This document shows positions 26,601 to 40,212 of a stretch of DNA of 64,000 bases, piece after piece. The notes below the pieces were generated by a model. That model was not told the origin of the DNA. It did not search any database and was given only the letters and a program-made list of their open reading frames with translations. The position numbers and the translations under genes were made by a program. Within the stretch, counting starts at the first letter, position 1, and each line of letters begins with the position of its first letter. Source of the stretch: Alviniconcha marisindica (lineage: Eukaryota > Mollusca > Gastropoda > Provannidae); assembly GCA_018857735.1 (NCBI GenBank), contig JABMCL010001124.1, positions 470,001 to 534,000 on the forward strand. Direction: 5' to 3'.

Positions 26601-29600
26601 CAGTCCCACCCAAGCTGAGCCTGACAAAGACATCAATGAGTTATACAGCATTTTATCCTCGGCATGACCAGAAGCACACAAAGCGACACTCAATACCTGT
26701 CAGTACTGCTTGCTGAAAGCTGCCAAACCCCTCACCTATTTCTTTCTTCTGCGGCCGGTAGCTGCTCTTCTCTCCCACATAGTCCACCACTATCTCATTG
26801 TCGTTGATCTTTGCTCCCTGGAGCACTTTAAAATTCTTGTCCGCCAGAGCTTCTGATGCAAACTCCACGTACGCAAAACTAGAACAGACACCCAAAGAGG
26901 CTTAGATAGACAACAATCTGACAATATATAACCATGACAATAAACACAGTATTCTGAATCTCTGACACATGTGTGATGCTCAAACTTGTCAAAGCACTAC
27001 ACATGAAACATTACAAAAGCACATAACCTAATTAACTGTATTACATAGCTCTCTCTCGATTCTTTCACACACACACGCACACAGAAACACGTAACGCATT
27101 CTCCACCCATCACCTCTCTACTCATTGATCGAGAACTCTGAAACTTAGCAGCACACATCAATAATTGCTTACATATGAAGTTGCAGAACGCACACATATA
27201 TTATACAAACATTATATTATGCACACATGAACACATGTGTTTATGCACACCTACATCCATATTCTGGTACCACTAAATCTCACATACACACTATATAAAA
27301 TGGATCAATAACAACACACACATGTACAGGCTGGATTCTAACTGGCATCAAATGGCAAGCTGATACACCAGATGGAACTTGTACCACCCAGACAGCTGAC
27401 ACATGCCAGATCTAACCTGCTAGTTAGTTAGTAACTAGAGTTTAACTTCCTGTCAACCACAGAAGCTCAGGACAATCAAACTCGTAAGCAAATGCACACT
27501 TCAAAACTCTTCTCATATATATAAACCCTTTTTCAAGTCCAACCACAAAACCAATCCCCACGCATAAGTAAGTAAGCTGGTGTTTTATGCTCAGTCAACC
27601 AGTGTGGTTACATCAGGGTGATCCAATCCCCACACAAACATGAAAAAAAACATACATGATACACAAACATCCAACACAAATTTCTAAAGAGTTAGTCCCT
27701 TTAATATTACCCTGCTAAAAGATCACATAAGGCAAAGACATGCTGGTATCGTCAACCTTTGCCTCTAATTTATTGATACCAGATTAAGAAAAATATAAGG
27801 AATGAATGGACAAAAACAGAAACAAACAAACCAAAAATGTTGTATACCACTGCCAAATACCATTACCAGTGCCATATATATGGCAGCAAGCTGCACATAC
27901 CACCAGGCATGGTACTGTCAAAAAATGACTGAGGTGATGGAGGACTTCTTCACCAAGTGGGCCTCTGCTACATGAAGAGCAGTGTTAATGATTAACACTT
28001 GCAACCAATCGGTTTCTGCTACATGAAGAGCAGTGTTAATGATTAACACTTGCAACCAATCGGTTTCTGCTACATGAAGAGCAGTGTTAATGATTAACAC
28101 TTGCAACCAATCGGCTTCTGCTATATGAAGAGCAGCATTAATGATTAACACTTGCAACCAATCTGCCAGCCATCTGGCCAACCTTCCATCCCATCAACCA
28201 CCTCCTCCTCACAACCAGGACGTCGGCAATGTACCTCAGTTTTTTCTTCTGGCGATTCTTGGCCCGCACTGTGATGCGTAGCCGCACCTCTCTGATGTCC
28301 TTGGACAGAGCCTTGATGTCCTTGACGCTGACTGTGGGTGGCAGATTCTTCACGAACAGCGTGCACCTGTCACGTTCCTCTGAAACACCCAACGCATGCA
28401 TGAACACAAATGATTTCTGCCACTGTGGTCTCTTTTGAATTTTCTGTTTAATCATGGACAGTCCTGATAAACACCAGCTGCAATGGTTTAAATGGATCCT
28501 GCCTGTAAATTTGCGACTTGAAATCAAGGCAGATTTTAAAAGAAAATGAGAGGTGTGTGGGTCTGACTCTTTCAGGCCATTATTTGCAAGGGGAGGAGGG
28601 TAAACAAGGGAGGGAAATGAAAAACTGACGTCTTGATTTTTCATGTGTGTGTGTGTGTGCCCACATGCATGCCAAGCTGCCATGTAAAACTGAATATTCT
28701 TAAAGTTTTAGTAATTTTACAGCTGCATGTATAAATTACAGTCCCTGTATTGATCAAACTCACCCTGGCGCTGTGCATCTCCACTGGCATCTGAAAAACA
28801 AGAAAAAATAAAAATCAACTTAACTTCTGAACTACTTTTGAAGAGGGACTGTAGCAAACTGGCACAGGAAAGAGTTCATTTTTACAGCACCCTTGCCAGC
28901 TGGAGCTAGACTGACAAATGCATAAACCAAGCATACACAAAACAACTAGTGAGTCACCAAAACTCACATAAAAGCCACCATCAAAGTCCATAGAAAACCA
29001 CCACCCAGGCTACCAGAAAGAAAACTATCAGTACCAACCAAGTCCACAGGAAAGAGAAAAATTGCCTAAAGTTCACACACATGAAGATCACATAATCTCA
29101 TACTAGTCATAGTAAAAAAAAAAAACTGTTTACTCAAACGCAGAAAAACTGTAACACAAGTCCACACAAAAAACTATCATCCAGACTACAGAAAGAAAGA
29201 AAAAAAACTGTTACCCAAGGTCACTAAAAAAAAAAAACTTACGTCAAGCTAACTGTCATGGAAAAACAAATCAGAAGCAACTCTAACAAACCTGAAGCAC
29301 AACAAAAAAAACAGACAGAGAGACACACACACACAGAAAGGGCAGAAGGCATGGGTAGGTTACTGGCTCATTAAATGAGAATGCTGATAATCTGAGTGAA
29401 CAGTACAAAATGTGACACTCACCGGGTGGAGCTAACCTGCCGGCCTGTTCAGCTTTCTTATCCTGTTTCCCCTTTTGCTGAGGCTGCTTCTGAGCTTTGT
29501 CATCAGCCTGTTGTTTCTGCTTTCCAGCTGCCGCTGGCTGTTTCTGCTGCTTCTGAGCTTCCTTCTGCTGCTTCTGCTTTTCAGCTGCTGTTGGCTGTTT

Positions 29601-32600
29601 TTGCTGCTTCTGAGCTTCCTTCTGTTGCTTCTGCTTGTCAGCTGCTGTTGGCTGTTTCTGCTGCTTCTGCTTGTCAGTTGCCGTTGGCTGTTTCTGCTGC
29701 TTCTGGCCTGGCGTTACAGATTCTTTCCTCAGGGCTTTGATGTTCCTCAAAACAGCATCTGGGGAGGAGAAAGGTAAAAAAAAAAAAAATACTCCAGACT
29801 GTCACTGACTTTATTGTAGGGGGTTGGTACGTGTACGCATTAAAATAAAAGGAAAATAGGTTAGGTAACACTCTTTGAACTACACAGAGAACAAGCATAC
29901 CACTTAGCTGTTACTTGTTACGCTCAGTGAGAAGAAGCAGGCAGTTGTTGCCAATCGCAGTCCCCAAAACTCTTTGAACTACACAAAGAACTAGCATACT
30001 ACCAGGGTGTTACTCATCATGCTTACTCAGAAACAGTTGCCAATGCTAGTCCCCTTGAACTAACTTAAGAGTTATGGTGGCTGTTTCAGTGTTTGGCAGG
30101 CACACAAACAAGTTACACGACAGAAATCCAAAATACAAGCCACCTGAATGATCAACTAAAAAAAAAAAAGCCCATTCCAGCAAAACAGTGGATTCAAAGC
30201 AGTCTGAGTGCTGCAAAGTACATAACGGTAGAAGAAATCCAACAAATGCTCTTACACATGCTGTCCACCAATAGTCTTTTAAATGCTGCGCAGTTTGGAC
30301 CAATGTATAAACTTGTGGTTGCAAAACGTTTTTTACCTTCATCATCCTCCTCTTCGTCATCGTCTTCTTCATCATCATCATCCTCACTGTCATCTTCCTC
30401 ATCATCCTCACTGTCATCTTCCTCATCATCCTCACTGTCATCCTCCACCAGCTCCATCATGGCCTTGGCACCCTTCTTGGCATCACCACCAGCAGCTTTC
30501 TTGGGTGCTGGTGCTGGGGAACAGAAGTTCATGTCATACACTTCCAGAATGTGGTCAGTACTTCTAAGAATAACTGTAACTTAAGTGTAAGCTAAATGTA
30601 ACAGGACTTGAGCAACTCACTTCTCTTCCAAAAAAAAAAACTTTCAGAGATCAGGTATATGATTTACAATGAAGAACTGAACGTAAAATTAAAAGCATAC
30701 AAAGCAGAAAGTTTACAGAATTGTTGAATTGCATCTGCTTTTTTTCCTTTCTTATTGGGGAGGAGGGTAGTGGTGCTTGATGTATAGTTGGATATTACCA
30801 ATCTTTGGTTTTAACACAAAAAAGTATGTATCGCTTGATATAAATCACACTTAAGATACTTTGGCTGTCTTGAAAATAGGCGAGAACATTTTGAGACAGC
30901 AGACATATTTGGACAAACACAAACAGCCAAGACTCAAATAAGATTTTAGATCATATCTATACAGGAGCAATAGGGAGGATCTTCATGCACAAAATGGCTT
31001 TGAAGGGGGATAGCGGATGGGGATAGGGCAAGAGAACAGTGCAATATATGAAAGTAAAGGTTCTCCATTTGCAACTTTCAGCATGTACAGTACAAAATGT
31101 ATCACCTTCATCTTCATCGTCGTCATCATCATCCATGTCCTCTTCCAAACTGTCATCATCATCATCATCATCACTGTCCATTTCAAGCTCTGCAAAATCA
31201 TCATCCTCATCATCATCCTCATCATCCTCTGCTGGTTTCTGAGGAGTCTTCTTCCCACCCTTGCCAGACGAAGCAGGCGTTTTTGCCTGGGGAGTTTTCT
31301 TCATTTGTGGTGTCTTCTTTCCCTGGGGTGTCTGTGCTTTGACCAGCTGCGGAGTTTTGGGTGTCTGGGTGGGGGTGGGTTTTCCCTTGGCCAGGGATGC
31401 GGCAGGTGTGCCAGGCTTGCTGCCCATGGCCTTCTTGTTGCCTTTGCTTGGTGTCTGGTTGGCTGGGCTGCTGTCCAGCTTCCGCTTCTCCCCAGCTTTG
31501 GGTGTGCCTGTGGAAATAAAACAAGCATCCTCTATTGAATTAACCCATTCCCTGATTTTGTCGGATTTTTTTTTCTGCTGAATTTTGTTTCCAAGAACTA
31601 GTCCTAGAATATAAACTACTAAGAAACATTCACTTTGAGAATTCTGAGCCCTATTACTTTATAATAATGCATAAAAGGGAGGACTACAGCAGGACATTAT
31701 TTGGAGTCCTTTTGACCAGTGAGAAGCCTTTTACAAAGGATGGCATATTATTATAACAGTGAAAGGGCAGGGAAGGGGTCAAATGATAAATCAGTGGATG
31801 ACAGAAATAAAGACCAAAAAAAACAATCTCCCTGAAGATCTCTGAAAATAGCTATAGTGGAAAAGATGCTAACATAACAGTGGATGTAGGTGGCAAAGAG
31901 TATCAGCTAAAGAAAAATGATGAACAGAAACATGACATTCACAAGAAAAGCTTCCGGGACTGGGGAGTCAGGAAACATGTTCCACACTGACAACATTCTT
32001 TTCAAATCAAAAGACTGCTACTTCACTCAACTTGATTGTCGTCTACACATGTGTAGTGCTGTAGACTTAATTATAGTTACTGCCAAACAGATACTGAGTC
32101 ATCTAATAATTAGTAGCTGTTCTGCTACTATTAGTATTACTTAGAGATTGCAGAACTGTTTTTATACGAGTAGAATTTGCAGATACTTACCACGTCCTTT
32201 TCCTGGTGTAGCCTAGACGAAAACAAGAACACATAATATTAACAACCATTAATTTCACAGGAAACTGGCACAAACATATTGACATGATGTGTGTATATTT
32301 TATATAATATGTATGTTTGTGGTGTGTGTGTGTGTGTGTGTTGTATACGTGTATGCATGCATGTGAATGTATGCACTGTTTCAAATAATTCATTCTGCTT
32401 CACAAAACTACCTTTCACCTCTCTTAACATCAATCATTCAGTCAAAAGTCTTAATCTCCAACCTCATTATTGATGATTATGATGCATAACTTAAAAGTTC
32501 TACAAAGAAACAAACTTGCATCATAGCCCATTGAAAGCACATTGCATATTTAACAGATTATCTTTCTTTTAAAATTAAAACCCTAAATACAAACACTACA

Positions 32601-34718
32601 GCCAGTTAATAAATTGTTCGTTTTTAATTTTAAAAAATAGCATAAAAGGCCCAGTGAGTAAAACTGAGAAATACCAAAATTAACATCACCAAAACTGGTA
32701 TTTTGTTGGACCACATGGCATGTGGTCATAGATTAAAAATTAATGATCTACAATTCATGGTGGGACTGGTAGAAACAAAATACTTACCCCTCCATTTTGG
32801 AACAGTTTTTTTGTAACTGCCTTTGCAGAAACCTGAAACATTCCATTTCCAGCCTAAGTGAGAAAAAAAAAACATTTTCAGCTGCACATCCTATATATCA
32901 GTACATGTGAAACGTTTCCTCTCTCTTTTGTTTAAAACAGACATTAATACAGTTTACACTTTTTACATCTTACTCTTCATCAGTTCATGTCAAAAAGTTC
33001 AGCCACATGCAGTTCTACTTGTAACTTACTTACCAAACAGCCTGAGTCTGTGACAGTGTGAGAATGTCACAAACAAGTGCTGAGTGATTGACATTTTTGG
33101 CCCAGTAACTGAATAAGCAAACACTACTACTAGTAAATAGTAATATTTGAAAACAAAATCTTTAAACTAAGTAATGGAATGCCTTTGCTGATGATGACTG
33201 CTCACTTCAGATGAGACTGAGAGATATCAACGCAGTCAAATGAGGTAAATAACATTCATCTGATTTTGAATGCTGAATCAGTTCAAATTATTGTGTATTT
33301 CACTGGTCAGTTCAGCATGGTGGTCAGATCAAAGTTTCTGGACTGGAAATGTAACCATCAGTTACATTTACAAGATCTAGTGATTTCACAACTTCAGTGG
33401 CCAGATGTGGGAATAAAAACTACACATGAATTTAAACTAAAGGAACAGCAAGTGCAATACAACTACATGACTATTACTATATCAAACTTCAAAGTACAGT
33501 TTAAAGTAAACATCATCATTTTGATGCTCAAGTTTAACAATAATAAAAAGAGGTGTAACACTAACAGATATAAACAGAATAAATTATATTAATAATTTTA
33601 AAAAGTTAATCTTATATTATAATAACATTAATAATGCATGTATTTTATGCTCTGACACCCCTGTCCCCTCCACACAAGCCACATCACTGCAAGTGCAATG
33701 TGATTAAATAAGTCAAAATAATTAAATACAGGTGAATTACTGACACAGTGACAGACATTATCTTCCTCACGTTCTTGCTCAGCACGACTGCATTCACAAA
33801 CACATTCATGTCTCTTTGGTCCTTTTTCAGATTTCATTCCTATAGAAATTCATATCAAATCCCCAAACTGTTCACTGTTTGCTTACCTCATTGTCAACGG
33901 CACCCTTCTTGCCTTGTGCAAGTTGTGGCTTTTTCCCTACAGGTGCACTCTGTGGCGTCTTCTTACCCTGTGGCTTTGGTCTTTGCTGAGGCTGAGGAGT
34001 CTGTAATTTAAAAAGAAAAAAAGTGATTTGTGCGCAAATTTTTATTTTAATTATTAACATTATAACAATAACATGTAATACTTAATAACTAATACCATGA
34101 GCATGCACTAGAATTTCAGGCAACACTAATTTAAAGCCAGTAAAGCGTACTAAAGGCTCTCAGTCTCAATCTCATACTACAGCAGTACTGGTGTTTGCGC
34201 CGTTATGGCTCAGATCTCATAATGGCGCAAGACCTATCCATCCTTAGCCCCCAGACATTTTGGGTGTCGAATTTACTAGAATAAGAAAGTGGGGTGAGGT
34301 ACGAGTCGCCACCAGAGGCAACAGCAGACAGTACTACTGATCTCTTTGTGTCGAGACTCAAGCGGTCAGGGGCTTGGTAAAGAAGCAGTTTTACGCAAAC
34401 CGTGACAACATAATCAACCTGATGATTGTGGTAATTGTACAGGAGAAAAAGCGCAAACCGATAGAGAGACTGGTTGACTGGGCGCAAAAAAAGCCAAGTT
34501 ACTAGAGACTAGAGGGCCTGGAATTGTACATTTGGCCTGTTATTGTACATTTGCAGTGGTACTATGGGTGCATTTCGGAAATGCACAGTTCAACTTAGTT
34601 CAAGATTGCACGATTAAGACTGCCATGAAAAAAACATTCACATGATAACACATAATAAGTAATACATACATTCTTAAAAGAAACCACATCATACCTTGGA
34701 TTTTTGTTTGTTGGCCAT
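20699..34718 (-). CDS. Nucleolin-like protein with two RRMs and an acidic tail
   Basis: Fourteen exons (minus): 34695-34718, 33887-34000, 32788-32853, 32191-32212, 31106-31507, 30337-30513, 29423-29758, 28764-28790, 28235-28379, 26736-26878, 22834-22966, 22110-22279, 21389-21480, 20699-20800; 1953 nt, 650 aa, frame kept at each GT/AG junction. Order: MANKQKSK; basic KKTPQ/KTPQ motifs like the TPxKK repeats of vertebrate nucleolin; long Asp/Glu runs with SEDD (CK2-like sites); a K/Q-rich repeat (KQQKEAQKQQKQPTAA); RRM1 with RNP2 LFVKNL and RNP1 FAYVEF; RRM2 with RNP2 LYITGF and RNP1 YAFAAF; a KKAKLEVKKK basic patch; acidic C terminus ending DDSDDE. It is expected to be a nucleolar RNA/chromatin binding protein. 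There is no RGG tail and only two RRMs, so it is a divergent paralogue of the neighbouring nucleolin rather than its orthologue. Ortholog name uncertain. Confidence 0.85.
22005..22090. repeat. Two C-rich homopolymer tracts in an intron
   Basis: Poly-C stretches at about 22005-22033 and 22073-22088, just downstream (minus sense) of the exon whose donor is at 22109; assembly lengths here are unreliable. Confidence 0.8.
23034..23480. repeat. Degenerate foldback-element copies
   Basis: GTTACTGTAGGCGACTCAGG and GAGTGCTAATTAACTCCCTTG match one arm of the foldback element at 61169-61511. A second diverged unit at 23330-23480 has TTTACATACCTTGTATTTAC and GCTATTAATTCC. They lie in an intron of the nucleolin-like gene. 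Confidence 0.6.
23622..23698. repeat. Short tandem repeat, 27-bp unit, 3 copies
   Basis: Three adjacent copies of GAGCCGTTGCATAGGTTAGC plus TTTT, with few substitutions. Confidence 0.85.
24118..24900. repeat. Duplicated intronic repeat block (two long copies plus short CACC-rich units)
   Basis: CAGCAACAACTGTCCTGTGA...GGAGGAGCAGA...CCCAATCTCCGAAGACAGAC...CCAGGACATGCCAAGAATAG occurs at about 24118-24380 and again at 24470-24726. A shorter third copy is at 25851-25976. CCTATGGCAGAACAC units recur at about 24426, 24760 and 24868. On the minus strand each copy keeps an open stretch starting MSWLTV, but no known family matches. Confidence 0.8.
25851..25976. repeat. Third copy of the 24.1-24.7 kb repeat
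   Basis: GGCCAAAAAGGAGGAGCAGA through CAGCCAGGACATGCCAAGAA, diverged by several substitutions from the two tandem copies. Confidence 0.75.
26531..26614 (-). mobile_element. tRNA-derived SINE fragment
   Basis: On the minus strand: GGTGGGACTGTTCAGTGGAT then AGAGTGTCGGACTGAAAAG, resembling a tRNA D-arm/box A and anticodon arm, followed by GTGGATTCAGTTCCCC, a weak box B. Located in the intron between the two halves of the RRM region of the nucleolin-like gene. Confidence 0.6.
27965..28165. repeat. Minisatellite, unit about 51 bp, about 4 copies
   Basis: CTGCTACATGAAGAGCAGTG TTAATGATTAACACTTGCAACCAATCGGTT repeats nearly perfectly. The 51-bp period is a multiple of three, which explains the repetitive open frame on the minus strand; it lies in an intron and lacks other coding signs. 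Confidence 0.9.
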
Positions 34719-34758
34719 TTTGGGGCTTTTAACTAGTGTGATTGTGCTTGCGTTCAAA

Positions 34759-34764
34759 CACGTG
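34759..34764. promoter_or_regulatory. E-box CACGTG just upstream of the nucleolin-like start codon
   Basis: CACGTG sits about 41 bp upstream of the minus-strand ATG. Position is suggestive of a MYC/MAX-type site; function not shown. Confidence 0.35.
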
Positions 34765-34850
34765 GGGGACCTAAAGAAGCTGCCGGAAGTGCGTTCGCAA
34801 ATGGAATATCTCTATAGGGCACAAGTACTCGGCAGCCCCACTCATAGTTC

Positions 34851-35010
34851 AGGAGCTGTGTGAGAGTCGAGGTGGCCGACCTGGGCTGTCCGTTCTAACG
34901 AGCCTTCTGGTTTCCGTGGACGTAAAGAATTACTGAACCGTGCTTCGGCATTGGTCACAACTTGTCCCTAATATGACAACTGACATCTGAGGACATTAAG
35001 CATCACTTCA
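34851..35010 (+). repeat. Dispersed repeat (GAGCTGTG family), long form
   Basis: Matches 18845-19020 over its length, including CTGGTTTCCGTGGACGTAAAG and TGACATCTGAGGACATTAAG. Located just upstream of the nucleolin-like promoter. Confidence 0.8.
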
Positions 35011-35339
35011 ACAACAACAAGCAGCCCCACTCAGTCGAGCGACTTAGTAGGAACGGACAGTCGTTTCGTCGTCTGTTGGAGAGGGGAAGAATGGTAACTG
35101 AGACCACTCGCGATAACGTCACACGCATACTGGCTGAGCCACGACGCACCACGCTTCGAATTTTATGGTCGTTTACGTTCTGGAGTGATAACTTTACCAA
35201 TGAGAATAACGGCTCAGGTTATACTACGTTTCAGTTTCCCGGCTAGTTCTGCAGTCAGTCAGTCTTCATTTCAGTTTTCTTTCTCATTTTTTTACGCTTT
35301 AATTTCACTACACCGAAATCATATCCGGCTCCTATGTCA

Positions 35340-36145
35340 GTCATGCAAAATATTTGATATTTTTTACCTAAATCAAACTGAAACCAGTTCAGTGGGAAAC
35401 CGCAAAACTGAGGGGCTGTCTACCTCAGTGAAAATAAAGTTCTCACGGTACGGCAACCGACTATCAGTAGCTGACTCAGTCGAGACTGGCTTCGACCTGT
35501 CAGTTGTCGGAAACTGATCGAGTCACGGTCAAAGCTCAGGGGCAAAATAAAAAATAAAAAAATATGCAAAATGTTTGATATTTTTACCTAAATCAAACTG
35601 AAACCAGTTGGGGAACCGCACTGAAAAGGGGCTGTCAGTACCTCAGTGAAAATATGTGTTCTGCCGGTACGGCAACCCGGCCGACTGTCACTGAGTAGCC
35701 GGCTGACTCGAGACTGACTTTGACCTGTTGAAACTGATCAGTCAGATTTCAGGGGCAAAATATAGGCAAAATATTTGATATTTTTACCTAAGCCAAACTA
35801 AAACTAGTTGCGGGGGAACCACGAAAGGGGCGGTCTACCCGCAGTGAAAATATCATACGGTGTTCTATACGGTAACCCGGCGACTCAGTGGCAGTAGCCG
35901 GCTGACTGACCTAAAACTGATCGAGTCAGTCGGAGCTCAGGGGAAAAACGTATGCAAAATATTTGATATTTTTAACTAAATCAAACTTAAATCAGTTGGG
36001 GTGCCGCCGCCGCAAAAGGGGCTGTCTACCTCAGTGAAGTATCGTGTGTTCAGTGTACGGCAAACCGGCGACTGTCCGTAGCTGACTCGAGGCCGACCGA
36101 CCTGTTCGGAAACTGATCGAGTCAGAGCTCAGGGGCTTGACCGCA
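35340..36145. repeat. Satellite-like array, unit about 190 bp, 4 copies
   Basis: Each unit has GCAAAATATTTGATATTTTT, ACCTAAATCAAACTGAAACC, a GGGAACCGC..GGGGCTGTCTACC segment, ACGGCAACCCGG and AAACTGATCGAGTCAG. Copies differ largely by inserted TCAG/CTGA tetramers (see findings). No ORF. Confidence 0.85.
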
Positions 36146-36357
36146 TAGTCAGAGAGCTTGTTCCTGGCTGTAGCCGTGTAAACTGAAGAGGGAAAAAATC
36201 TGGACTCCCTGCAGTATATATTTCAGACTAGGCGGCCAGACACAGTCCCGGCCGGCTAGCGAAGCGCTCCGTGGGGCACAACCGTGGAAGCCGACACGTG
36301 CCGACCGCCGGCACAGCCCGTTAGCCCCTCAACAACTACCTACCTTGAAAATAGCAG

Positions 36358-36423
<66 letters not shown>

Positions 36424-38700
36424 GTGTGTGTGTGTTTTTAATATATATATAAGAAAAAGTATATTGTCAAGTTGTTGCCGGCTTTATCAGAGGTATCTCT
36501 GAACTCTGATTTCACTGGAGGCCAGAGATGATGGCCAAAGGAGGCCACAGACGAAGACTGTGGCAACAGTATCAGGGAGGCTGTTCCACTCACAGGATGG
36601 CCCGAGTGCTGGGAGGGTATGTTGCCGGTAGATGATCACTCTGTAGGATCGGTTGCCCGCGGACGACGGTTTGCCCACTGAGGCTTTGCACAAACGCGGA
36701 CACTAGTGATTTTTGCCCATACGGTGCTGAAAGGCTAAGACCAGAAGCTACTACTAGGCTTTACCAAAGATCTTCCCTTCAGTGCAAAGATTTTATGGTC
36801 AGAATTATCAGCTCAGTCCCTTCTTACATCTATCCGGCCGCACCCAACCCCCGTCCATCCCAACCGCCCTTCCCCTCTCTCATCCCCGTTCGTACATCTA
36901 CATTCCTCAGTTCTCAGTGTGTGGCAGTGTGTGTGTGTGTGTGTGCGAGGAATACATATTATGCTTGGCCGTATTATATATATATTTTTGTACTTGATCT
37001 TGCAAAGAACGGTATCACGGCGCTCGCGGCCCTTGTCAGTCGGCGCCGAGACCATAATACCACGCCATATAAACTAACCGCCAAGTTATTCGCGCGATTT
37101 AGTTGTTGTTGAAGTGTTGCTTTACGTCAACACTGAAAAAGCGTAGGCTTATTAGGGACGGGAGTCCAGGACTTTCACACAGCTCCTGAGCTCTCAGCGC
37201 GATTTAGCCTCCTGGCCGCAGTGAGATGACTCGTTCAGTTCAGCCTTGTCATGCTTTACGTCCTCAGAAACCGAAGGTTTATTAGGGACGGGAGCCCAGG
37301 ACGGCCACCTCGACTTTCGCACAGCCGGTTCCTGAGCTCTGGGATACTCGTGAGAGTTCCCTCTCTTATTAACAGCCCCATATGCCACCTCTGACGCAAC
37401 TGACGAGCCTGAACGACGCTTTTTCGTGGCCGGTGTTTAAACCAGGTATTTAACGAGCTTTCCCATTGTCCCTAATATCAGTGCTTTTAGCGGCATCTGA
37501 GGACATTAAACAAAAACAGAACGAGCTTTCCTCCCCGTCCCTAATAAGCCGTACGTGGCGTGGCTTCTGTGGAAGTAAAGCACCGTGAAAAGAAAAAGAG
37601 CCTTCGGCCGATGTGTGCGCGGCACATCGTTTACAGTCTCACATGAATCTGGTAATGTTTAGCACTTCTATTATAGTTTTACTTGTCTCAATCACACCTA
37701 CAGTTAGTGCCGCCACACGGTTTGATTCCACATCAGTCTAGCTCTTCTGTGGTATTTTGTTTCTGTGTTACTGATTTGCCTTCATGACCATCTGTGACCA
37801 AAAATCATCAAAGCCCACGCTGTGGTTGGGGGGGGGGGGGGGGGGGGGGGGAGAGTGTTTTGCCTTTAGTGTGGCCGGGGATGAAAAATGATGGTGTTTT
37901 GAGTGGCTGTGGAGAGGCGTCTAGGCCGGTGGGATGCGTACGTGTCACTGAGTGGCGGTGTGGCCGTGTCATCACAGCAGTGTCACAGTGTGCGTGTGTG
38001 TGTGACTGTGAGGCCGCCCGCCCCCCCCCCCCCCCCCCCAACTTTGGGGGGGGGGGGGGGGGGCAAAAGGCAGAGACTGATTTTTTTTTTTTTACCCAAC
38101 AACAAACAAAAACTTGAAAACCTCGACTCGAAACGCTACTGTGACAAAATTTGACTGAAAGCAACAGGGTATTTTACTGACTATACTGACCGGTCCTAGC
38201 GGTCTTGAGCGCGGTCACGGTTTTGTGGCCGTTTTCCGCGGCTTGTCCTGCGGAGTGACCGCGGAGCAGTGTGCGCGCGTCAGTGCCGGCCGAAAAACTA
38301 ACTGAAACTCAGTCAGTGACGCCGGGGAGTGACTGAGTCCATGTTAAACCGCAGCAACATGAATCAAGAAGACCTGCAAACCGGAAAACTTGTGACATGA
38401 ATTTCCAGCCAAGTGTGGTCACTTCTCAGCGGCGGCTACTGCCGGGCAGTTGCCGTAGGCCTAACAGTCGGTAGAGCATATCAGTTTATCATGCGAGTAG
38501 TCACACCGAGGTACTGACTGAGACTGGCAGAGTCAGTCCTTTTAACTAGCCTCTTTTGTGTCACTGTAGACTGTTAGTGTATATCAATATAAATGCGATC
38601 AACAACGAAAACAAATATTGCCTAAGAGTAATGCCGACGAGATAGTCACTCAGAGCGCCGGACTAGTAGGCGACTTTTCAGTAACTTGAATTTGATTAAA
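36146..38700. other. Bidirectional spacer between the two nucleolin genes
   Basis: No gene is supported. It holds a (GA)n tract at 36362-36419, a short GT tract at about 36932-36945, two minus-strand copies of the dispersed repeat (37148-37195 and 37262-37345), a related GTCCCTAATA fragment near 37545, and poly-G/poly-C runs at about 37829-37851 and 38021-38063. A canonical CACGTG is at 36295-36300. Confidence 0.5.
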
Positions 38701-38723
38701 AACACTGAAAAACTGAAAAATCA

Positions 38724-39585
<862 letters not shown>

Positions 39586-39927
39586 GCCGCGGAGAGAACC
39601 TGACGGCGTTGAGAGTCAGTATAAGCCGCCGTAAAGGCCCTAGGCTATTCGGATCTGCTTCAGTTTTTTTGTCAATCAGTGCAACTACCCACCAGCAGAA
39701 GAACTGAACGTAGGAAGGTCGTATTTTGGTCAGGTCAGTTTTGACCGCCAGCCATAGCAAGAGTTAGCACACCGAGGTTTAGGAGATCAGCACAATGTAT
39801 ACAAAATGAAAACTCAAAAAATATGATAAACATTGTATTGTACCCCTCGCACACTACACCTACCCACCCACACATGCGCGCGCATACAAACACGCACCCG
39901 CCACACTTGTTGTTGTTGTGTTGTTGT

Positions 39928-39978
39928 TGTTGGTGGTGGTGGTGGTGGTGGTGGTGGTGTGTGTGTGTGTGTGTGTGT

Positions 39979-40010
<32 letters not shown>
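39928..40010. repeat. (TGG)n then (GT)n microsatellite
   Basis: TTGTTG units grade into TGG units and then GT units just upstream of the nucleolin promoter side of the spacer. Confidence 0.9.
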
Positions 40011-40012
<2 letters not shown>

Positions 40013-40117
40013 GGAGGTTGTTTGTGCTCAAATGGAGGAAGGGTGCCGGAAAGCGAGATTTGCAGAGTAAGTGAAAGCAACAAAAGTGATAACTGAAGAG
40101 GTGGCCCGGCCGGGTCA

Positions 40118-40212
40118 GAGTTCAGGAGCTGTGCGAAAGTCGAGGTGGCCGTTTTAGGCTCCCGTCCCTAATAAGCCTACGGTTTCTGTGGACGTAAAGC
40201 AACACTGAAGCA
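40118..40212 (+). repeat. Dispersed repeat (GAGCTGTG family), short form
   Basis: GGAGCTGTGCGAAAGTCGAG ... CCCGTCCCTAATAAGCCTAC ... TTCTGTGGACGTAAAGCAAC; highly similar to 58777-58873. Confidence 0.85.

Noticed and set aside
27918..28181. Minus-strand ORF with repeated DWLQVLIINTALHVAET
   Set aside because: It is a 51-bp minisatellite in an intron; repetition is explained by the period being a multiple of three, and it overlaps no splice-consistent exon.
30093..30584. Plus-strand serine-rich ORF
   Set aside because: Antisense of the GAT/GAA-rich acidic exon of the nucleolin-like gene.
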